The translations under genes were made by a program, and so were the position numbers. The notes below the pieces were generated by a model. That model searched no databases, was not told the origin of the DNA, and saw only the letters and a program-made list of their open reading frames with translations. From UM-FILTER-40-17 sp032251335 (GTDB taxonomy: Bacteria; Bacteroidota; Bacteroidia; Flavobacteriales; Flavobacteriaceae), in the NCBI GenBank assembly GCA_032251335.1, contig JAVVDW010000012.1:1-64000 (forward strand): 64,000 nt of DNA. Direction: 5' to 3'. Of this stretch, positions 60,233 to 64,000 are shown piece after piece. Position 1 is the stretch's first letter; each line of letters begins with the position of its first letter.

Positions 60233-60265
60233 AAACCTCACAGGTTTTATAAACCTGTGAGGTTT
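60233..60265. repeat. Dispersed inverted repeat (CCTCACAGGT family), copy 4
   Basis: AAACCTCACAGGTTTT and AAACCTGTGAGGTTTT form a hairpin between the carbonic anhydrase and the PorP/SprF-like gene. Confidence 0.75.
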
Positions 60266-60291
60266 TATTTGAGTCCTCATATAACATAGTA

Positions 60292-61299
60292 TTAATGCCA
60301 ACTGGCACAATGACACACATAGGGACGTTCTCGTTTCATGAATTCAAACCCAATCGTGATTTGATGGAAAGCGCTGTTGGAAAATTGAATATCGCCGATT
60401 TGTTTGATATAGGTATAGCCAAACATAAAATCTTTGTAATTGATACCAACCAAGCCAGCAAAATAGTTTAGGTTTTGATTGTCCACACCGCCTCCATTGG
60501 TGATAAAATCGGCACTGTCTAAACTTCTCCGGGCCGAAACGCCTGCCCAAACCTGCCCAAATGACATCAGCCTATAAGCCTTTAGGTTAACATCCACACT
60601 ACTTTCTTCGGTTTCTTCTTTAAATTGAAACAAAACGGACGGCTCCCAATATGTTCGCCGCCTGAAATTTGAAAATTCGTATCCCAAACTCAGCAAATAG
60701 GAACGTTGGTTTCTCGATTCCAAACCTTCCGTGAAAATTTGACGATCCCTGTTGAGCAGATTTTTGACGGTAACATAGGAATAGAATTCCCAAAAGTGAT
60801 AAGACAAACCCACATCCACATTAAAAAAACCATCGCTTTGGACGGTTCCGGCGATAATAGGGTCAAAAATACGCGGATCAAAAGCGGTTTCATCGAGTTC
60901 GGCTTCAAAGAATCCCAAATTCAACCCAAAGGAAAGCATGTTGAGGTCTATTTCATCGCGTCCAAAATTGAGGTGATAGGCATAGGTGAGTTGCAGTCCT
61001 TTTTGAGAACTAAATCCGTTTTCGTCGTTAAAAGCGATGACACCCAAACCGGTTTTTTCGCCAAATCTGGCATGGGCACTGACTGTTTGCAAGTTGGGTG
61101 CGTCGCCCTCGCTCACCCATTGGCGGCCTGCCGTAAGCCTGATTTTACCCGAAAAACCCATACCGGCTTGCGCAGGATGCAACAGGTAGATATTGTCTGT
61201 CAGGTAATCGTACAAAACCGGAACACCGTCTTGCGATTGACTTGTAAGTGCAAGCAAACTACACAAAATAAATAAAATCCGGCTCAGTCGACATCGCAT
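60292..61299 (-). CDS. PorP/SprF family type IX secretion membrane protein
   Basis: 335 residues from the ATG at 61297-61299 (MRCRLSRILFILCSLLALTS signal); the longer frame adds 40 residues without signal features. It is a 12-14 strand-type outer-membrane barrel of the PorP/SprF family: YDYLTDNIYLLHPAQAGMGF, FGEKTGLGVIAFNDENGFSS, QKGLQLTYAYHLNFG, DVGLSYHFWEFYSYV. SprF-like proteins help surface attachment of T9SS adhesins and usually sit next to a giant adhesin gene; here the neighbour is instead NifU-like. The C-terminus ends in an unusual CHC (VCHCASWH). Confidence 0.88.
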   Translation of the reverse strand: MRCRLSRILFILCSLLALTSQSQDGVPVLYDYLTDNIYLLHPAQAGMGFSGKIRLTAGRQWVSEGDAPNLQTVSAHARFGEKTGLGVIAFNDENGFSSQKGLQLTYAYHLNFGRDEIDLNMLSFGLNLGFFEAELDETAFDPRIFDPIIAGTVQSDGFFNVDVGLSYHFWEFYSYVTVKNLLNRDRQIFTEGLESRNQRSYLLSLGYEFSNFRRRTYWEPSVLFQFKEETEESSVDVNLKAYRLMSFGQVWAGVSARRSLDSADFITNGGGVDNQNLNYFAGLVGINYKDFMFGYTYIKQIGDIQFSNSAFHQITIGFEFMKRERPYVCHCASWH

Positions 61300-61424
61300 C
61301 GGGTCGTGTGGTTTTAAAAAGGGTTCTAAGATAAGTTTTTTGGGTAATTTGAGTGCCATTTCAAAGCTTAAATTTTTCTGTGCAAAGAGTCCGTTAAAAA
61401 TAGTGCTATCCACCATCAAATAAT

Positions 61425-61432
61425 TATTTTTG
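61425..61432 (+). promoter_or_regulatory. Candidate -7 promoter motif of the Nfu-type gene
   Basis: TATTTTTG matches TAnnTTTG and lies 14 bases before the ATG at 61447. Confidence 0.4.
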
Positions 61433-61446
61433 TAAAAAAATGAGTC

Positions 61447-62340
61447 ATGTCAAAATTTAAACTCGAAATTAGGGAAACTACCCATCCGGAAATTATAAAA
61501 TTTGTGAGCAATCACTTTCTGACCGACCAGAGCAGCCATGAATTTAACAACATCGACGAAGCCAAAATATCGCCTTTGGCTCAAGAATTGTTTTTTATTC
61601 CCTTTGTAAAAGCGGTGTACGTCACGCCATCTTTTATTGCCGTAGCCAGGCATCCGATGGTGCAGTGGCAAGAAGTGCAAGACGATATACGCGAACAATT
61701 GGAAACCTATCTGAACGGTGGTGGTATCGTCATCGAATCGAGTCCGGAAAAACCCAAATTGAGTGCCGTGACGGTGTATGCGGAAAACACACCAAATCCG
61801 GCAGCCATGCGTTTTGTAGCCAATAAAATTTTGGCTGAAGGCACCTTTGAATTTAAGTCTGCCGACCAGGCAACTCCCGGTACTTTAATTGCCAAACTCT
61901 TTGAATTCTCGTATGTAAAAGAACTTTTTGTGAGTGAAAACTACTTGTCTGTGACCAAAACAGAGACAGCAGTTTGGGAAGAAAAGGTGCAAGAAGTTCG
62001 AGAATTTATCCTCAAAGAATTGCAGCAAAACACGGAGATAACCGGATTGGTTTCTGCCGGTTTGGAGGTCGAAAGCGAAGCGGTTGTCGGCGACGAAGAC
62101 GAAACGGTGGTCGCCATCAAAAAAATACTTGATGAATACGTGAAACCCGCTGTAGCAGGCGATGGAGGTCATATTCGTTTTGAAGGTTACAGCGCACATA
62201 CCAAAACGGTAACGGTCTTGTTGCAAGGCGCTTGCAGCGGATGCCCATCTTCTACTTACACATTAAAAAACGGGATTGAAAACATGTTTCGCCAAATGAT
62301 GGGCGAACACGTACAACACATAGAAGCGGTCAACGGTTAG
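61447..62340 (+). CDS. NifU family Fe-S scaffold protein with two N-terminal Nfu_N domains
   Basis: 297 residues. Two tandem Nfu_N-like domains (about 3-95 and 110-200; each with an NxxxPxxxKFV-like strand and a PLAQELFFIPFVKAVYV / GTLIAKLFEFSYVKELFV half), then a C-terminal NifU domain (about 215-290) with the cluster-binding C-S-G-C in LLQGACSGCPSSTYTLKNGI. It delivers Fe-S clusters to apoproteins. The duplicated N-domain arrangement is common in Bacteroidetes. Its stop overlaps the convergent ABC ATPase gene by four bases. Confidence 0.92.
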   Translation: MSKFKLEIRETTHPEIIKFVSNHFLTDQSSHEFNNIDEAKISPLAQELFFIPFVKAVYVTPSFIAVARHPMVQWQEVQDDIREQLETYLNGGGIVIESSPEKPKLSAVTVYAENTPNPAAMRFVANKILAEGTFEFKSADQATPGTLIAKLFEFSYVKELFVSENYLSVTKTETAVWEEKVQEVREFILKELQQNTEITGLVSAGLEVESEAVVGDEDETVVAIKKILDEYVKPAVAGDGGHIRFEGYSAHTKTVTVLLQGACSGCPSSTYTLKNGIENMFRQMMGEHVQHIEAVNG

Positions 62341-63032
62341 GTTGCGAAAAACGCTTCCAACTCTTTCAATGTCTCCGGTGAAGTTTGTATGTCTTTGACA
62401 ATTTCTCCTTTGTCGAGCGCGACAATTCTGTTAGAAACCTCTACTGTATGTTGCAAATCGTGGCTTGAGATAAGTATGGTGGTTTCTTGTTGTGCTGAAA
62501 TTTCTTTGACAATGCGCTTAAGCCGAATTTGAGTCGTCGGATCTAAGTTGGCAAAAGGCTCATCTAGTATAATGACTTCGGGCTTACCGATGAGTGCGGC
62601 TACGATTCCTGCTTTCTTTTGGTTGCCTTTGGACAAATCGCGCAGGTATTTTTTTCGTCCGGTAACTTCGCCGTTAAAAAAATCTTCGAAAGGTGCCAAA
62701 AATGCATCTATGTCCGCCTTGCTTTGTCCGCGCAGCTCACCGATAAAGTAGAAATACTCTTCTGCCGTGAGGTATCCTATCAAAAAAGATTCATCAATAA
62801 AAGCGGATGTAAAAGGTTTCCATGCTTCACTTTCGTTAACCACAATATGGTTGTTTTTGACATGGCCGGTTGTGGGTTGAATCAAATCGAGCAACAGACT
62901 GAAAAAAGTGGTTTTTCCGGCACCGTTGTTGCCCACCAGTCCGAAGCTTTCTCCCTTGGGAATGTCGAGTTGGGGTAAATTTAAAACGGTGACACCGTTG
63001 TAAGTTTTGGTGAGGTTATGGGCTGAAATCAT
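62337..63032 (-). CDS. ABC transporter ATP-binding protein
   Basis: 231 residues. Walker A GLVGNNGAGKTTFFSLL, signature DLSKGNQKKAG (a degenerate LSGGQ), Walker B EVIILDEPFANLDPTTQ and the H-loop SSHDLQHTVE. It follows the DUF5687 membrane gene by 34 bases on the same strand, so the pair is an ABC exporter-like unit. The cargo is unknown. Confidence 0.93.
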   Translation of the reverse strand: MISAHNLTKTYNGVTVLNLPQLDIPKGESFGLVGNNGAGKTTFFSLLLDLIQPTTGHVKNNHIVVNESEAWKPFTSAFIDESFLIGYLTAEEYFYFIGELRGQSKADIDAFLAPFEDFFNGEVTGRKKYLRDLSKGNQKKAGIVAALIGKPEVIILDEPFANLDPTTQIRLKRIVKEISAQQETTILISSHDLQHTVEVSNRIVALDKGEIVKDIQTSPETLKELEAFFAT

Positions 63033-63066
63033 AGCTGTAGGATTGATATTTTTGTTGAATATAGCG

Positions 63067-64000
63067 TTAGCCTTTCTCTTTGTAGGCAGCTAAAGTTTTG
63101 TATTTTTCTGTTTTGTACACTTTCTCAATGATGGCAAAAACCTTGTCACGAAAAGCCAAGCCTGATATACCGAACAAGATGACAAACAGGTAGCCCGCCA
63201 TAGGGCTTATGGTATAATAACCGGCTGCAAAAATCACTAAGGGCAAGATTAATTTGGGGATGGAAAGCAACATGGTCTTGCTGTTGAAGGCCTGTTTGTT
63301 GCCAAAAGCTTGTTTGCCCGATGCCAAATCGATAGGTTGCTTGATATAGGCACCACCCCACAAAACCAAGTGTGCATTAACGCCGATGTTGTACACCGCA
63401 CCGGTGAGCACAGCCAAGTAGGCTTCCCATCCAAAATAGAGATAAAAAGTAGCCAACACGGTAGAGAAAATAGTAGCGATGACGACCAACCACCATTTTG
63501 AAGTAAGATACTCGCGGTACTTGATGTTTTGACTCATCATGAGCGGATAATAGGAGCTGTCCCAACTGGGCACAAACTGCCCAAAGGTGAATAAAAAACC
63601 GCCGGAAACGAACATGCCGGCAAAGATTTTCCACATTGGGTTTTCATAAGCTTCTATCGAATTGGTGAAAAAGAGCAAGCCGTAAAACAAAAACATTACG
63701 CTGACCATGATGGTGGTTTTAGAGCGCTTGTTTCTCAGAATAAGGCGCAAATCATTTTTCAAAAAGGTGCCCAAGGTGCCAAATCGGTTTAAAAATGTGT
63801 ATTCGCGTCCGTCTGCTTCCTGATGCTTTACGGAAAGCCCGGCATCTAAATACATATTTTTTCTGAAAAAAGTATAAGCAGCCGCATAGGCCAAGACAAG
63901 CAAGAGCACTGTCAACGGAAAAGCATAGACACCGTGAAACAGGTTTTCAAAATAGATTTTGGTGTATTGCGTGACATCAAAAATTTGATAGTAGTGCAAT
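63067..64000 (-). CDS. DUF5687 family ABC permease, 5' end outside the window
   Basis: 310 codons read to the window edge; the family is about 490 residues, so the start lies beyond 64000. At least seven hydrophobic helices are visible (FPLTVLLLVLAYAAAYTFF, IMVSVMFLFYGLLFFTNSIE, KLILPLVIFAAGYYTI, GYLFVILFGISGLAF). FGQFVPSWDSSYYPLMMSQN and the charged loops fit DUF5687. Partner of the ATPase gene that follows. Confidence 0.9.
   Translation of the reverse strand, partial: LHYYQIFDVTQYTKIYFENLFHGVYAFPLTVLLLVLAYAAAYTFFRKNMYLDAGLSVKHQEADGREYTFLNRFGTLGTFLKNDLRLILRNKRSKTTIMVSVMFLFYGLLFFTNSIEAYENPMWKIFAGMFVSGGFLFTFGQFVPSWDSSYYPLMMSQNIKYREYLTSKWWLVVIATIFSTVLATFYLYFGWEAYLAVLTGAVYNIGVNAHLVLWGGAYIKQPIDLASGKQAFGNKQAFNSKTMLLSIPKLILPLVIFAAGYYTISPMAGYLFVILFGISGLAFRDKVFAIIEKVYKTEKYKTLAAYKEKG

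Overview
The window looks like a flavobacterial (Bacteroidota, probably Flavobacteriaceae) chromosome, seen as an assembled contig. The evidence is: several secreted proteins with type IX secretion (T9SS) C-terminal sorting domains; TonB-dependent receptor domains with carboxypeptidase-like N-terminal domains; a PorP/SprF-like protein; a DUF5687 ABC permease; and repeated TAnnTTTG (-7 type) promoter motifs just upstream of housekeeping genes. Both ends cut a gene. There is one 49-base N gap (32763-32811). The left edge starts with exactly 77 bases repeated at 5312-5388, which fits a de Bruijn (k=77) contig end placed on a repeat. No rRNA, tRNA, CRISPR array or complete transposon was seen.

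1-6.1 kb is the accessory region and holds the most unusual content. Three related secreted proteins (1-473 partial, 1247-3334, 4024-5760) carry a carboxypeptidase-regulatory-like domain and a TonB-receptor plug. The two complete ones continue into TPRs and a DUF2135-like beta domain but have no outer-membrane barrel. Immediately upstream of two of them lie small genes missed by ordinary gene calling. They encode GG-leader, cysteine-rich precursor-like peptides (557-735, with a frameshift at the leader/core junction, and 3463-3612). A small HTH regulator (855-1055) and a 64-bp repeated upstream element complete the cassette. No modification enzyme is present in the window.

6.4-31 kb is mostly housekeeping: tyrS; a YHS protein; an AddB-like nuclease with an alpha/beta hydrolase; an OmpA/TSP3 porin; kbl-nadD-gmk-yicC; hemW-cyclase-hemF; umuC-umuD; two rhodaneses; small lipoproteins; plsC; a PHP phosphodiesterase; trpS; and two PiT-type phosphate transporters. 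31-36 kb holds a TonB receptor with a beta-helix lipoprotein, then dgt. Both the PiT operon and the TonB receptor are preceded by 11-bp-spaced CTTAAC-type direct repeats that resemble PhoB boxes. A PhoR/PhoB-like two-component system lies at 43.8-45.6 kb, so a phosphate regulon is a reasonable inference.

37-64 kb: a large T9SS BNR-repeat protein, a HigBA toxin-antitoxin pair, an alkyltransferase-like protein, a LysE transporter, trmB, a glycosyltransferase, the two-component system, a frameshifted HD hydrolase, a DegT aminotransferase, Kdo transferase, a thioesterase, a PQQ-type dehydrogenase and a 1654-residue T9SS protein, an amidohydrolase, a lipoprotein gene flanked by a segmental duplication, a gamma carbonic anhydrase, a PorP/SprF-like protein, an Nfu-type Fe-S protein and an ABC transporter. 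Dispersed inverted repeats (CCTCACAGGT type and CTCGACTGCGCTCGAG type) are scattered through the gaps between genes.
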